Assembly: GCF_003688915.1 (NCBI RefSeq)
Contig: NZ_REFU01000001.1
Coordinates: 3,720,001 to 3,784,000 of the forward strand
Length of the DNA stretch: 64,000 nucleotides
Direction: 5' to 3'
From: Rhodococcus sp. SBT000017
Lineage (GTDB): Bacteria; Actinomycetota; Actinomycetes; Mycobacteriales; Mycobacteriaceae
A program made the position numbers and the translations under genes. The notes beneath the pieces are model-generated. The model did no database searches, was not told the origin of the DNA, and worked only from the letters and a program-made list of their open reading frames with translations. Of the stretch, positions 53,888 through 62,665 are shown piece by piece (position 1 is the stretch's first letter; the number at the start of each line of letters is the position of its first letter).

Positions 53888-54655
53888 CTAGCGCGGAGCC
53901 ATGCGGATCGCGCCGTCCATGCGGATGGTTTCGCCGTTGAGGTAATCGTGCTCGGCGATCATCTGGACCAACTGCGCGTACTCGGTGGGCTGCGCCAGAC
54001 GTGAGGGGAACGGTACCGAGGCCTCGAGGCCCTGACGGTATTCCTCGGTGACGCCGGCCAGCATCGGGGTGTCGACGATGCCGGGCGCGATCGTATTGAC
54101 GCGGATGCCGACCTGGGCCAGGTCGCGAGCTGCGGTGATGGTCATCGCGTGCACGCCGCCCTTGGACGCGGTGTACGCGATCTGGCCGATCTGGCCCTCG
54201 AACGCCGCGACCGACGCGGTGTTGATGACGACGCCGCGCTGGCCCGCATCGTCGACGGTCGACTGCGACTGCATCCGGTTCGCGGCCAGCCGCATCACGT
54301 TGAACGTGCCGAGCAGGTTGATGGTGATGACGGTGCGGAACAGCTCGAGATCGTGCGGTCCCTTCTTGGACAGGATGCGTCCCGCCCAGCCCACGCCTGC
54401 GCAGTTGACGACGATGCGCAGGGGAACACCGGATGCGACGATGGTATCCAGCGCGGCCTCGACCTCTGCTTCGCTGGTCACGTCCGCGGGGAGCAGTGTC
54501 ACCCCGGCCGGGACGCTGTCTCCGGCACGCTCGATGGACTGCGGCAGATCGAGCCCGAACACGGTGACGCCCGCGGCGGCCAGACGCGCTGCCGTAGCGG
54601 CTCCGAGGCCCGATGCCCCGCCGGTGACAAGTGCTGCTGTTCCTGAAATCTCCAC
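53888..54655 (-). CDS. Short-chain dehydrogenase/reductase
   Basis: 255 residues. Cofactor motif TGGASGLG near the N-terminus, NCAGVG, catalytic Ser in NTASVAAFEG and YxxxK in YTASKGG. The layout resembles 3-hydroxyacyl-CoA dehydrogenase (HSD10/FabG-like). The GTG at 54655 follows an AAGGGGATCG site; substrate unknown. Confidence 0.88.
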   Translation of the reverse strand: MEISGTAALVTGGASGLGAATAARLAAAGVTVFGLDLPQSIERAGDSVPAGVTLLPADVTSEAEVEAALDTIVASGVPLRIVVNCAGVGWAGRILSKKGPHDLELFRTVITINLLGTFNVMRLAANRMQSQSTVDDAGQRGVVINTASVAAFEGQIGQIAYTASKGGVHAMTITAARDLAQVGIRVNTIAPGIVDTPMLAGVTEEYRQGLEASVPFPSRLAQPTEYAQLVQMIAEHDYLNGETIRMDGAIRMAPR

Positions 54656-54770
54656 GTCGTACGATCCCCTTCGCTCACAGTGACGGGCCGCGGCACAGGC
54701 AGCGACCTCGTGGTCGTTCTGCACCATAACCGGCGGGGGACCTCATGTGCCGTCGGGCACCGAAGATCCA

Positions 54771-55787
54771 TCACCGCCGGATGTGACCGGAGTGGTCGTA
54801 CTCGACTCGGTGCGCACCCTCGCCCAGGTCGTCGAGCAGAATCGTCGCCGCCACGGGGCGGCCCGGAGGCAGGAGCCGGACCGTCACCGCGCCCGCTTCG
54901 GCGGCATCGAGCGCACTCGACGCGGCGGTCACGATGCGTTCTCGGACGTCGTCGTCCAGTGCGTTCGGGGATCGGTCGTCGAGCATCATCACCTCCACCC
55001 CGCGGGCCCGCGCAGACCTGGCGGCGCGAGCGAGGTCGGGCCGAACCAGACCGCGGGCGCGCAGGGTGTCGCGAAGTTCGGCTTCGAGCAGCCGACACGC
55101 GAGGACTTCCTCGTCGGTGGGATCGGGACCGTCGGCGATGCGCTGCAGCAACGGACGGGCCAACGCGTCGAGACTGGCCAGGCGAGCGTCGCGTTCCTCG
55201 AGTACGGCCGCCGCAGCGGCCCGAGACGCGATACGAACCGTCGACTGGGTGCGCAGCGCGAAAATGGCCGCAGCCAGCGGACGTATGGTGAACGCGAAGA
55301 ACGTCGACATCAACAGCGGTGCGATGTTGATGGCGCTGAACGAGAGCCCGTACAGAAATCCTTGACCCGTCATCGCCGCCCACCCGATGGCCACGGACAT
55401 GGTCAGTGCCAGCCCGAGCCACGCGGCCAGGGTGCGACCGCGCACGCACATGAAGGTGTAGATCACCACCGACATCCCCAGGGGCCAGGTCTGCAGGCTT
55501 CCGGTCAGTGGAACCGGCAGGACGGCGAAGACAGCCGATGCGGCGACCGGTCCCGATACGGTCAGCAGAGCTGTTGCGCGTGTCCCCAGCGGATCACCTG
55601 GGGCACCGAGCAACACGACGACGGCTCCGGCGAACACGAGAACCGCTGCATACGGTGGCCATACCGCCGACACCCCGTCCAGCGTCGCCGTGGCGCACAC
55701 CGCACACGCGAGGACATAGAACACGGCGACGGCATAGGCGGCCGTCGACTTCATCGACAGCAGATCGCGGATGTCCTGGCCGTTCAT
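54771..55787 (-). CDS. Degenerate sensor-kinase-like membrane protein
   Basis: 338 residues. Five to six transmembrane helices occupy residues 13-175, then a region that aligns with a kinase dimerisation helix (EERDARLASLDALARPLL) but lacks a phosphoacceptor His-Asp, and a tail resembling an ATPase domain without clear N or G boxes (VEVMMLDDRSPNALDDDVRER). It overlaps the intact kinase upstream by an ATGA. Probably a non-catalytic partner that heterodimerises with it. Confidence 0.65.
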   Translation of the reverse strand: MNGQDIRDLLSMKSTAAYAVAVFYVLACAVCATATLDGVSAVWPPYAAVLVFAGAVVVLLGAPGDPLGTRATALLTVSGPVAASAVFAVLPVPLTGSLQTWPLGMSVVIYTFMCVRGRTLAAWLGLALTMSVAIGWAAMTGQGFLYGLSFSAINIAPLLMSTFFAFTIRPLAAAIFALRTQSTVRIASRAAAAAVLEERDARLASLDALARPLLQRIADGPDPTDEEVLACRLLEAELRDTLRARGLVRPDLARAARSARARGVEVMMLDDRSPNALDDDVRERIVTAASSALDAAEAGAVTVRLLPPGRPVAATILLDDLGEGAHRVEYDHSGHIRR

Positions 55788-56968
55788 CGCTTCCAGCCCA
55801 ATCGCACGATGGTGCCTGCGGCGGAGGATTCGATCTCGGCCGATCCGCCCTCGAGCTGACGCATCCGGCCCTCGATGCTGACGGCGACGCCAAGTCGATG
55901 GGGCGGCACCGAACGTCGATCGAAACCGATGCCGTCGTTCTGCACGGTGATGTGCATCGACGACGGGGCCAGCTCCACGACAACCGAACGGTGCGATGCC
56001 CTGGCGTGAATTCGACTGTTGCGGAGCGCTTCTGCCAGTGCTGCAGCGATGGCTCGTACCGTGTCGGCCGGATAGGCCTCCGTGAGCTCGGGCGCGCCCT
56101 CGTTCACGGTGAATTCGATCGATTCGTCGACCGTCGTTGCGGCAGAACGAAGCTGAGCCAGAGCCTCGTCGGCCGAGAATGTCTCGGAGACGGTGCCTGT
56201 GGTCAGCTCGTCCAGATGTGTCAGAGCCGAGCGGGCCTGACGGGCCAGGCTCGGCGTGCGGCCATGGCGGGCAACGGCGAGCAGCGACGACATGACCTCG
56301 TCGTGGATCAGCGCATCGAACCGTTCGCGTTCGACCTCGCGCGCGGTGGCCGCGGCCGCCCGGGCTGCGTCGTCGTGCGTCGTCGAGATCGTGGCGTCGA
56401 GAATGCGTCCGGTACGTACCGCGGCCAGCGTTGCGGCGACGAACACCGTGCAGAACATCATTGCGAAGAAGATCTCCGCAACGATGTTGCTGCGGGGGAA
56501 CGGTTCTCGGACAGCGTGATTGGTGAGCTGCACGAGAACGACGCTGACGGTCATGTGGACGAACGCCGGGACGGGGTGCCACACCGTGGCGGCCGCGAGT
56601 GCCGCAAGGCCGGGAAACACCGAGAGAAAGGTCCCGGCCTGATCGAAAGTGGTTCCGTCCCAGGCCACCCACCACAGCGCGGCCATGATCGGGAACGTCG
56701 ATGCTGCTATCGAGCCGGCGATCCTGATGGCGGCGATACTCGGATGAAAAGTCATGGCCCCGAACGCGAAACCACTGCCGAACACGACCGCAACAGTGAC
56801 CGGAGTCCACCAACCGGGAACCACCTCGCTGCTCCGTGCGATGTTCGGGATCAGCAGAAGCAGATAGATGAGATAGCCGGTACCGACGAAACGGCCGAAG
56901 ATTCTGATCAACCGATCGGTCGAATGGTGCGCCGCGTCGGTCTTGCTCACCTGCTGGTCGTTGTTCAT
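55784..56968 (-). CDS. Membrane sensor histidine kinase
   Basis: 394 residues. Five to six N-terminal transmembrane segments, then a dimerisation motif ERERFDALIHDEVMSSLLAVAR with a candidate phosphoacceptor His, and an ATPase region with LAEALRNSRIHARASH (N box) and VQNDGIGFD (G1 box). It follows the TMEM165 gene by 33 nt and overlaps the degenerate kinase-like gene. No response-regulator gene is present on either side in this window. Confidence 0.82.
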   Translation of the reverse strand: MNNDQQVSKTDAAHHSTDRLIRIFGRFVGTGYLIYLLLLIPNIARSSEVVPGWWTPVTVAVVFGSGFAFGAMTFHPSIAAIRIAGSIAASTFPIMAALWWVAWDGTTFDQAGTFLSVFPGLAALAAATVWHPVPAFVHMTVSVVLVQLTNHAVREPFPRSNIVAEIFFAMMFCTVFVAATLAAVRTGRILDATISTTHDDAARAAAATAREVERERFDALIHDEVMSSLLAVARHGRTPSLARQARSALTHLDELTTGTVSETFSADEALAQLRSAATTVDESIEFTVNEGAPELTEAYPADTVRAIAAALAEALRNSRIHARASHRSVVVELAPSSMHITVQNDGIGFDRRSVPPHRLGVAVSIEGRMRQLEGGSAEIESSAAGTIVRLGWKR

Positions 56969-57001
56969 GCACCCCTCCCGGGAGAGGAGTGTAAACCAAG
57001 G

Positions 57002-57706
57002 TCAGGCGCGTTCGGTGGTGGTCTGCTTCTCCGATTCCCGCGCTGCCCTGGTGCGGGAGCGCCGAACGAACACGGCGACGACGACAGCGGAGATCACGAC
57101 GACCGCTCCGGCAGCGATGTACGGGGCAGCGGTGCCGGGCATCAGGCCCTCGAAGAACAGGACGGCACCGAAGACGAAGAACAGAATGGCCGCGCCGTAC
57201 TGGATCATGCGCTCCGGCAGGTGCTTTCCGAGTACCGCGCCGACAACGATGGCGAGTGCATCGGCCGCGACCATGCCGATCGTCGAGCCGATCCACACAC
57301 CCACCCAGTCGTTGTCGGCGGCGAGAGTGACGGTGGCCAGCATCGTCTTGTCACCGAGCTCGGCAAGGAAGAACGCCGACGCGATCGCAAGGAACGCGGA
57401 TTTGGTGACCCGGGAGGCTTTCGCGCCTTCGTCGTCGGACAGGGAGTCGCCGCGCAGCGTCCAGAGTCCGAAGACGACGAACGCGATGCCGCCGACGATG
57501 GAGATCAGCTCGGTGGGGATCGACACCCCGAGGAAGTGGCCGACAGCGACCGAGACCAGGTGCACGACGGTGGTGGCAACGGTGATGCCGCCGATGACGA
57601 CGTACCACTTGTAACGCAGGGCGAACGTCATGGCCATGAGCTGGGACTTGTCACCCAGCTCGGCGACGAAAATGACAGCGAAACTCAACAGTAATGCGGA
57701 CAGCAC
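57002..57706 (-). CDS. TMEM165/GDT1-family Mn2+ exporter
   Basis: 234 residues with six to seven transmembrane helices in two repeats, each with the family signature (FVAELGDKSQLM near residue 13, FFLAELGDKTMLA near residue 115). These carriers export Mn2+ or Ca2+. An Mn2+-sensing yybP-ykoY riboswitch precedes it, so expression should rise when manganese is high. Confidence 0.92.
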   Translation of the reverse strand: MLSALLLSFAVIFVAELGDKSQLMAMTFALRYKWYVVIGGITVATTVVHLVSVAVGHFLGVSIPTELISIVGGIAFVVFGLWTLRGDSLSDDEGAKASRVTKSAFLAIASAFFLAELGDKTMLATVTLAADNDWVGVWIGSTIGMVAADALAIVVGAVLGKHLPERMIQYGAAILFFVFGAVLFFEGLMPGTAAPYIAAGAVVVISAVVVAVFVRRSRTRAARESEKQTTTERA

Positions 57707-57728
57707 AGCGGACTCCTCGGTCGTCGAA

Positions 57729-57831
57729 CGGACCGAAGGTCTCGCCCACCGAATCTCTCCGGTTCACCGTGCCGGGCAGCAGAAGCGGCCAGTATGTCGA
57801 CACGATGATTGGGGGCTACTCCCCTTCGCTG
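57729..57831 (-). ncRNA. yybP-ykoY manganese riboswitch
   Basis: On the minus strand it opens AAGGGGAGTAGCCCCC and ends GAGATTCGGTGGGCGAGACC, matching the consensus ends of the yybP-ykoY Mn2+ riboswitch, with a stem-loop between. It lies 23 nt upstream of the TMEM165-type Mn2+ exporter, the usual target of this class. Confidence 0.88.
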
Positions 57832-57913
57832 CAGACGACTGTAGGGGCCTCGACGCGAAATGTCCAATGCGCCAGTAAGTTTGGGTTCCCGAAAATTCGT
57901 GTGCGGACAGCGG

Positions 57914-58441
57914 TCAGGATGCGAGGAGCATCGCCAAAACTGCAGTATCGGGATCGCTGATGGGATCGAGACCCACCCGACTGACCATCGAGGTCACCGT
58001 GCCGTCGGACTCGGCCTCGACCCAGGCCGCCCGATGGTCGAGCCCGAGGTGCGGAAGGCCGGGGAGCAGAACGCATCCGGACGCCGCACCCGCACACTCC
58101 GGGAGCGACGGCGTCGTCTCCGACGGCGGATGCAGCATCAGCAATGCGGCCGGTTGATGCGCGGCGAACCGTCCGGGAGCCAGCGCGAAATCGCCGATCA
58201 CCGGCCCCTCGGCGACGACCAACCCGACCGTCCCCGGCGCGGGGTCGTCGGGCAATTCCTCACGCACCCCGAACACGGTCGACGTTGCCAACAGGCCCGG
58301 CATCGAGGCCACCCGCACGGCGAGGGCCAGAAACTGCGCCCATTCCTTGGTGGTGTCCGGCCAACGGCCGGAGATCACGAATCCGCGCAGCAGACCGGCG
58401 GCATGAAACGGTGAAACACCGATGAGATCTCGCTCGTCCAT
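57914..58441 (-). CDS. Hypothetical protein
   Basis: 175 residues, soluble, not recognised. The ATG at 58441 follows GGGAGG and begins MDERDLIGVSPFHAAGLLRGF; a longer upstream frame is not convincing. Features: GLVVAEGPVIGDFALAPG and a Cys pair near CAGAASGCVLLPG. Divergent from the siderophore-binding protein gene, with a hairpin between. Confidence 0.6.
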   Translation of the reverse strand: MDERDLIGVSPFHAAGLLRGFVISGRWPDTTKEWAQFLALAVRVASMPGLLATSTVFGVREELPDDPAPGTVGLVVAEGPVIGDFALAPGRFAAHQPAALLMLHPPSETTPSLPECAGAASGCVLLPGLPHLGLDHRAAWVEAESDGTVTSMVSRVGLDPISDPDTAVLAMLLAS

Positions 58442-58519
58442 CTCGATCGTTCCTCCCAGACAGGTACAGGGCTCGAAGCCGGGTACACGACGTTGGGTAG
58501 GAAGAGAATGACGCGAAAA

Positions 58520-58553
58520 CGGCTGGCACACAAGATGGGGAGAGTGCCAGCCG
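58520..58553. promoter_or_regulatory. Hairpin in the divergent intergenic region
   Basis: Perfect 10-bp stem CGGCTGGCAC / GTGCCAGCCG with a 14-nt loop, between two divergent genes and so not an obvious terminator. It could be an operator or mRNA leader structure for the siderophore-binding protein gene. Confidence 0.4.
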
Positions 58554-58599
58554 AAACGTAGCCGCCCCGCGGTGGATCGCCGCCGGATACTCTTCTTCG

Positions 58600-59547
58600 A
58601 TGAAATTCGGAGAAAGAGGTGGGCGGCTCGGCGTCGCGGCCGCGTCCTGCATCGTGGCTTTCGCGGTGACCGCGTGCAGCGCGGACGCGTCGAGCACGCA
58701 GGAGAACACAGGTGACGTCCGCACCGCGCAACATGCCTTCGGTGAGACGAGCATTCCGGTGGATCCGCAGCGCGTTGCCGTGCTCGACGGAGACCGCACG
58801 CTCGAAGCGGTCGTGGCTCTGGGAGTGCAGCCGGTCGCAGCAGTGAAGCCGCCGCTCACCGGAGACTATGCGCCCGTCGTGCGTGCCCGTCTCGCCGCCG
58901 AACCGGTGGACATCGGATCGGCCGACTCCGACATCGACATCGAGGCCCTGACGGCTGCCGGACCGGACCTGATCGTGATGCGAACGGAGGGTGAGGACGG
59001 TCGCGCGTTGTTCGACCGCGTCGCCCCGATCGCACCGACCGTCGTCGTGGACTACGCGCCGGCGTCGTGGCAGAGCACTCTCGAGCAGGTGGCGGAATTC
59101 TTCGGCCAGCAGGACACGGCCGAGAACCTGTTGGCCGACTATCGGCGCACGGTGGACGAGTCGCAGGCTCGGGCACCGCGCGAGGGCAGCACGTTGACCA
59201 TCGCACGGGTGCGCGCCGACTCGCTTCGGTACATGACGCAGGACGGCTCGTTTCCCTACTCGGTGCTCGCCGATCTGGGCTACCGGGCCCCTGCGCAGCA
59301 AGACCGCGGATCGGACGCGATGCAGACCGTCGACGTCAGTCCCGAGCTGATCGACGTGATGGACGCCGACGACATCGTTCTGCTGACCGACGCGGGTACG
59401 GAGGACGCCGTGGCGCAACTGCGGCAGAACCCGCTCTTCACCGGACTCGGTGCCCGGGTGACCGAACTGCCGTCCAAGGACTACCTCTTCGGCAACGTAC
59501 TCACCGCACAGGCGTTGGTGGAGACCGCGTCCGAACTCGGTGGGTGA
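58600..59547 (+). CDS. Iron-siderophore-type ABC substrate-binding lipoprotein
   Basis: 315 residues. Lipobox FAVTAC with Cys26. The periplasmic-binding fold of FecB/FepB type shows DPQRVAVLDGDRTLEAVVALGVQPV, DLIVMRTEGEDG, and a C-terminal FGNVLTAQALVETASEL. It would bind ferric siderophore or a similar chelate outside the membrane. No permease or ATPase genes are adjacent. It overlaps or abuts the sucrase/ferredoxin-like gene. Confidence 0.85.
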   Translation: MKFGERGGRLGVAAASCIVAFAVTACSADASSTQENTGDVRTAQHAFGETSIPVDPQRVAVLDGDRTLEAVVALGVQPVAAVKPPLTGDYAPVVRARLAAEPVDIGSADSDIDIEALTAAGPDLIVMRTEGEDGRALFDRVAPIAPTVVVDYAPASWQSTLEQVAEFFGQQDTAENLLADYRRTVDESQARAPREGSTLTIARVRADSLRYMTQDGSFPYSVLADLGYRAPAQQDRGSDAMQTVDVSPELIDVMDADDIVLLTDAGTEDAVAQLRQNPLFTGLGARVTELPSKDYLFGNVLTAQALVETASELGG

Positions 59548-59548
59548 G

Positions 59549-60469
59549 GTGTCGGCATCCGAACGCTGGGGCGGCTGCGCTGCGGTTGCCCGAGAGCGAG
59601 ACGAATCGTTGCGCGGAACGGCAGCACGGGCCGATGGGTGGGTGCTGATCGAACATCGAGGCCCCTGGGGCCGCGAACCGTGGGGGCCGGACGGTCCGCT
59701 GGGTCGAATCGGCGTCGAACTTGCACGTCGCTGTGCGGCGGCCTCGGTACGTCCCCAGCTGGTACGTGACACTCGGCTGCCACGGAATTCGACCGATGTG
59801 CGGCGAATCTTCCTCGTGCATTCGGGCCGTTCGGGTCCGTGGGCGGAGCAGTACACGGTCGACGCGGTCGAGCAGGTGCTCGAGCTGCCGCTGGAAGCCG
59901 CTTCGGGCGATACCCCACCCGGCCTCGGGATATCTGTCGAGCAGCCGCTGTACCTGGTGTGTACGCACGGGAAAAAGGATCCGTGCTGCGCGGTGTTCGG
60001 TCGGCCCGTCGCGGCTGCGCTGAGTCGGCCCGAGGGGCGGGTATGGGAATCGACGCATCTCGGCGGCGACCGGTTCGCAGCCGGAATGGTGGCACTGCCG
60101 GAGGGCAGCTACTACGGCAACCTCACGCCGGCGAATGCTCAGGCAGTGGTGGACCGCCACGACCGCGGACAGCTGTCACTGCAGAACTACCGCGGCCGGT
60201 GTACCGACGACACCGCAGGTCAGATCGCGGAACACGCCGTGCGCACCGAATACGACATGACCGGAATCAACGACGTACGTCCGAGTGCGGCCACATCCTC
60301 GGACGGCGGCACCGACGTCATCGTCGCAACGACAACGGGCTCGGTGCACGTGCACGTGACTCCGAGTCCCGAGGCCCCGCGCAGAACGACCTGCCGCTCC
60401 GAGGCCTTCGCGACGCCCGACCACGGAATCACCTCGATTCGGCCGATCCCAGCAGCCGACCGGGCCTGA
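59549..60469 (+). CDS. Sucrase/ferredoxin-like (Apd1-type) Fe-S protein
   Basis: 306 residues. Thioredoxin-like ferredoxin fold with CTHGKKDPCCAVFG and a downstream HLGGDRFAAG, the Cys/His set that binds a [2Fe-2S] cluster in Apd1-like proteins. The GTG at 59549 falls just after the previous stop; a GTG at 59540 would overlap it. Paired with a siderophore-binding lipoprotein, it may act as a ferric-siderophore reductase or in iron release; this is inference from context. Confidence 0.8.
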   Translation: MSASERWGGCAAVARERDESLRGTAARADGWVLIEHRGPWGREPWGPDGPLGRIGVELARRCAAASVRPQLVRDTRLPRNSTDVRRIFLVHSGRSGPWAEQYTVDAVEQVLELPLEAASGDTPPGLGISVEQPLYLVCTHGKKDPCCAVFGRPVAAALSRPEGRVWESTHLGGDRFAAGMVALPEGSYYGNLTPANAQAVVDRHDRGQLSLQNYRGRCTDDTAGQIAEHAVRTEYDMTGINDVRPSAATSSDGGTDVIVATTTGSVHVHVTPSPEAPRRTTCRSEAFATPDHGITSIRPIPAADRA

Positions 60470-60480
60470 ATTCGAAACGA

Positions 60481-60515
60481 GACAGGGCCACCGCATTCGT
60501 TGCGGTGGCCCTGTC
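60481..60515. terminator. Strong bidirectional terminator hairpin
   Basis: Perfect 15-bp stem GACAGGGCCACCGCA / TGCGGTGGCCCTGTC with a 5-nt loop between two converging genes. Confidence 0.9.
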
Positions 60516-60547
60516 TGCGATTGCTCGACTGTCGGCAATCTCGTCGG

Positions 60548-61171
60548 TTACGGGAAGATCAGACCCGGGGTCTTCGACGTTGCGGCCTCGAAACGAGCCT
60601 GGACGTCGGCCCAGTTGACGACGTTCCAGAACGCCTTCACGTAATCGGCCTTGACGTTCTTGTACTGCAGGTAGAAGGCGTGCTCCCACATATCGACCTG
60701 GAGCAGCGGGATGATGCCCAGCGGCACGTTGGCCTGCTGATCGTAGAGCTGGAAGGTGAGCAACTTCTTGCCCAGCGAGTCGTAGCCCAGAACGGCCCAG
60801 CCGGAGCCCTGCAGGCCGTTGGCGGCAGCGGTGAACTGTGCGCGGAACTTGTCGAACGAACCGAACTGGTCGTCGATCGCAGCAGCGAGCTCACCCTCGG
60901 GCTTGTCGCCACCGTTGGGCGAGAGGTTCTTCCACCAGATGGAGTGGTTGACGTGGCCACCGAGGTGGAACGCGAGGTTCTTCTCCAGCAGGAAAATGGC
61001 TGCATGATCTTCGTTGTCACGCGCTGCCGCGAGCTTTTCGACCGCGGTGTTCGCGCCTGCGACATAGGTGGCGTGGTGCTTGGAATGGTGAAGCTCGTTG
61101 ATCTCGCCCGAGATGTGCGGCTCGAGGGCGGAGTAATCGAAATCAAGGTCGGGCAAGGTGTACTCGGACAC
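60548..61171 (-). CDS. sodA: Mn/Fe superoxide dismutase
   Basis: Converts superoxide to oxygen and peroxide. 207 residues. Metal ligands His28 (LHHSKHH), His76 (HVNHSIWW), Asp160 and His164 (VDMWEHAFY) are intact. Gly-rich [10 protein letters not shown] and Mn-type neighbours near the active site suggest Mn, though metal choice cannot be fixed by eye. The GTG at 61171 follows AGAAGGGAACCAC, a good ribosome-binding site; upstream residues of the frame are not conserved. About 260 bp with nothing recognisable separates it from the next gene. Confidence 0.95.
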   Translation of the reverse strand: MSEYTLPDLDFDYSALEPHISGEINELHHSKHHATYVAGANTAVEKLAAARDNEDHAAIFLLEKNLAFHLGGHVNHSIWWKNLSPNGGDKPEGELAAAIDDQFGSFDKFRAQFTAAANGLQGSGWAVLGYDSLGKKLLTFQLYDQQANVPLGIIPLLQVDMWEHAFYLQYKNVKADYVKAFWNVVNWADVQARFEAATSKTPGLIFP

Positions 61172-61431
61172 GTGGTTCCCTTCTCTAACGACGCCGTACC
61201 CATCATGTGATGCGGGCACGTTCGTCCTACTGCGGATCTTTCGTAGGGTTCAACCCAATCTCATTCCTACCCCCAGTGCAACAGTTGTAACCGAGATGCT
61301 TTTCTCGGAATAAATTCGTGTGAACGAGACAGTCGAATTGTTCGCCTGTGAATCCGCTCCGAATATCACGAAACAGTTGCGGAGTAGCTGCGGATTGGTC
61401 CAATACATGAACGGAACCTAAACTCGCGGGT

Positions 61432-62571
61432 GTGAATGGGGACCGACCGAGCCAGAACACGGTCGACGAGTCCGCCGCCACCCAGCCCGTCGATGCGCCC
61501 CGAGTCCAGATGGACGGTGCCGACCTCCTCCGCGTCATCGCCGTCCTCGCGGTGTTGTACTCCCACATCTCGTTCTATCTGCTCGACGACATCGGCGGCG
61601 GCTGGTGGATGATCGACGTCGTCAACACCGTTCTCGTCGACGGTGCCGGCCTCACCCTGCACCTGTCGTTCGTCGGCGTCAGCATCTTCATGCTGCTCAC
61701 CGGCCTGCTGATCACCCGATCCGCCATGCGGCAATCGCGTCGGGACTTCATGGTCGCGCGCCTCGCCCGTCTCGTCCCCGCCCTCTGGTTCGCCGTCGCG
61801 ATGGCCGTCATCCTCGTCAAACTCGGACTCAACGGGATGTTCAGCGGCCAACCCGGCATCACCAACGGCGAGGCGTTTCTCAGCTTCTTCCTCGGCGGCT
61901 TCTTCCTCCGCCCCGAAGTCGCCGTCCTCGGTGTCACCTGGACCCTCGTCGTGCAGATCGCGTTCTACCTCTACTGCGTCTCGATGCGCGGAACGCTGCG
62001 CACCAGGCCCATCGTCGTACCGCTGGTCGGAGCCGCACTGTGCGCGCTGGTGATCGTCTACAACCTCTACCTACCTCAGCCCTACACGGTTCCGTTTCTG
62101 ACCAAGGTCGCAGGAGTGCTCCCCACCCTGTTCCTCGGACAGATCGCCTACCTCGCATGGGCACGACTCGTCACCTGGCGATGGGTCGTCGTCGGCGTCA
62201 TCGCGCAGATCGAAGTGATTCGACTCGCCATCGAAGTCCACACCTTCTGGATGGATGGCACCTACCTCTGGACCCTGCTGGTCGTCACCGCCACCGTCCT
62301 GATCCTCGCCCGATACGACGGACCCATCACCCGCTGGCCCATCGTCCGATGGATCGGCACCCGCAGCTACGCGATCTACCTGATCCACACCCTCGTGCTC
62401 TACCGCATCTACGCAACCGTCGAACCGCACCTGGGCCCCAGCGCCGCCGTCCTGGCATTCCTGGCCGGAACCGCCGCACTCGCCGAAATCACGTACCGAT
62501 GGATCGAACTGCCCGCCGCACGACACATCAGCGCGCACTACGCACGCCTACGCGCCCGATCCGCCGCCTGA
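61432..62571 (+). CDS. Acyltransferase-3 family membrane protein (OafA/YrhL type)
   Basis: 379 residues with about ten transmembrane helices. DGADLLRVIAVLAVLYSHISFYL at the start includes the conserved His, and RDFMVARLARLVPALWFAV is the family Arg-rich segment. Such enzymes add acetyl or other acyl groups to cell-surface glycans, lipids or antibiotics. GTG start; target unknown. Confidence 0.88.
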   Translation: MNGDRPSQNTVDESAATQPVDAPRVQMDGADLLRVIAVLAVLYSHISFYLLDDIGGGWWMIDVVNTVLVDGAGLTLHLSFVGVSIFMLLTGLLITRSAMRQSRRDFMVARLARLVPALWFAVAMAVILVKLGLNGMFSGQPGITNGEAFLSFFLGGFFLRPEVAVLGVTWTLVVQIAFYLYCVSMRGTLRTRPIVVPLVGAALCALVIVYNLYLPQPYTVPFLTKVAGVLPTLFLGQIAYLAWARLVTWRWVVVGVIAQIEVIRLAIEVHTFWMDGTYLWTLLVVTATVLILARYDGPITRWPIVRWIGTRSYAIYLIHTLVLYRIYATVEPHLGPSAAVLAFLAGTAALAEITYRWIELPAARHISAHYARLRARSAA

Positions 62572-62587
62572 CCGAGGCCCCCTGGGT

Positions 62588-62648
62588 ACTCAATGTGACG
62601 TTCAGTGGACTTTTGGGCACTCAATGTCACGTTGAGTGGACTTTGGGC
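62588..62648 (+). repeat. Two tandem copies of a 30-31-bp palindromic repeat
   Basis: Unit 1 (62588-62618) and unit 2 (62619-62648) share ACTCAATGT-ACGTT-AGTGGACTTT, differing at three positions. Each holds ACTCAA...TTGAGT or TTCAGT, an inverted repeat. They lie between the converging acyltransferase and LLM genes. Confidence 0.75.
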
Positions 62649-62665
62649 GGCGCGATTCGGTGGGG

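Noticed and set aside
54771..57296. A long open minus-strand frame that could be read as one 840-residue protein
   Set aside because: Only its last 338 codons encode the kinase-like protein. The upstream part overlaps the intact kinase and exporter in another frame and has arginine-rich, non-coding composition.
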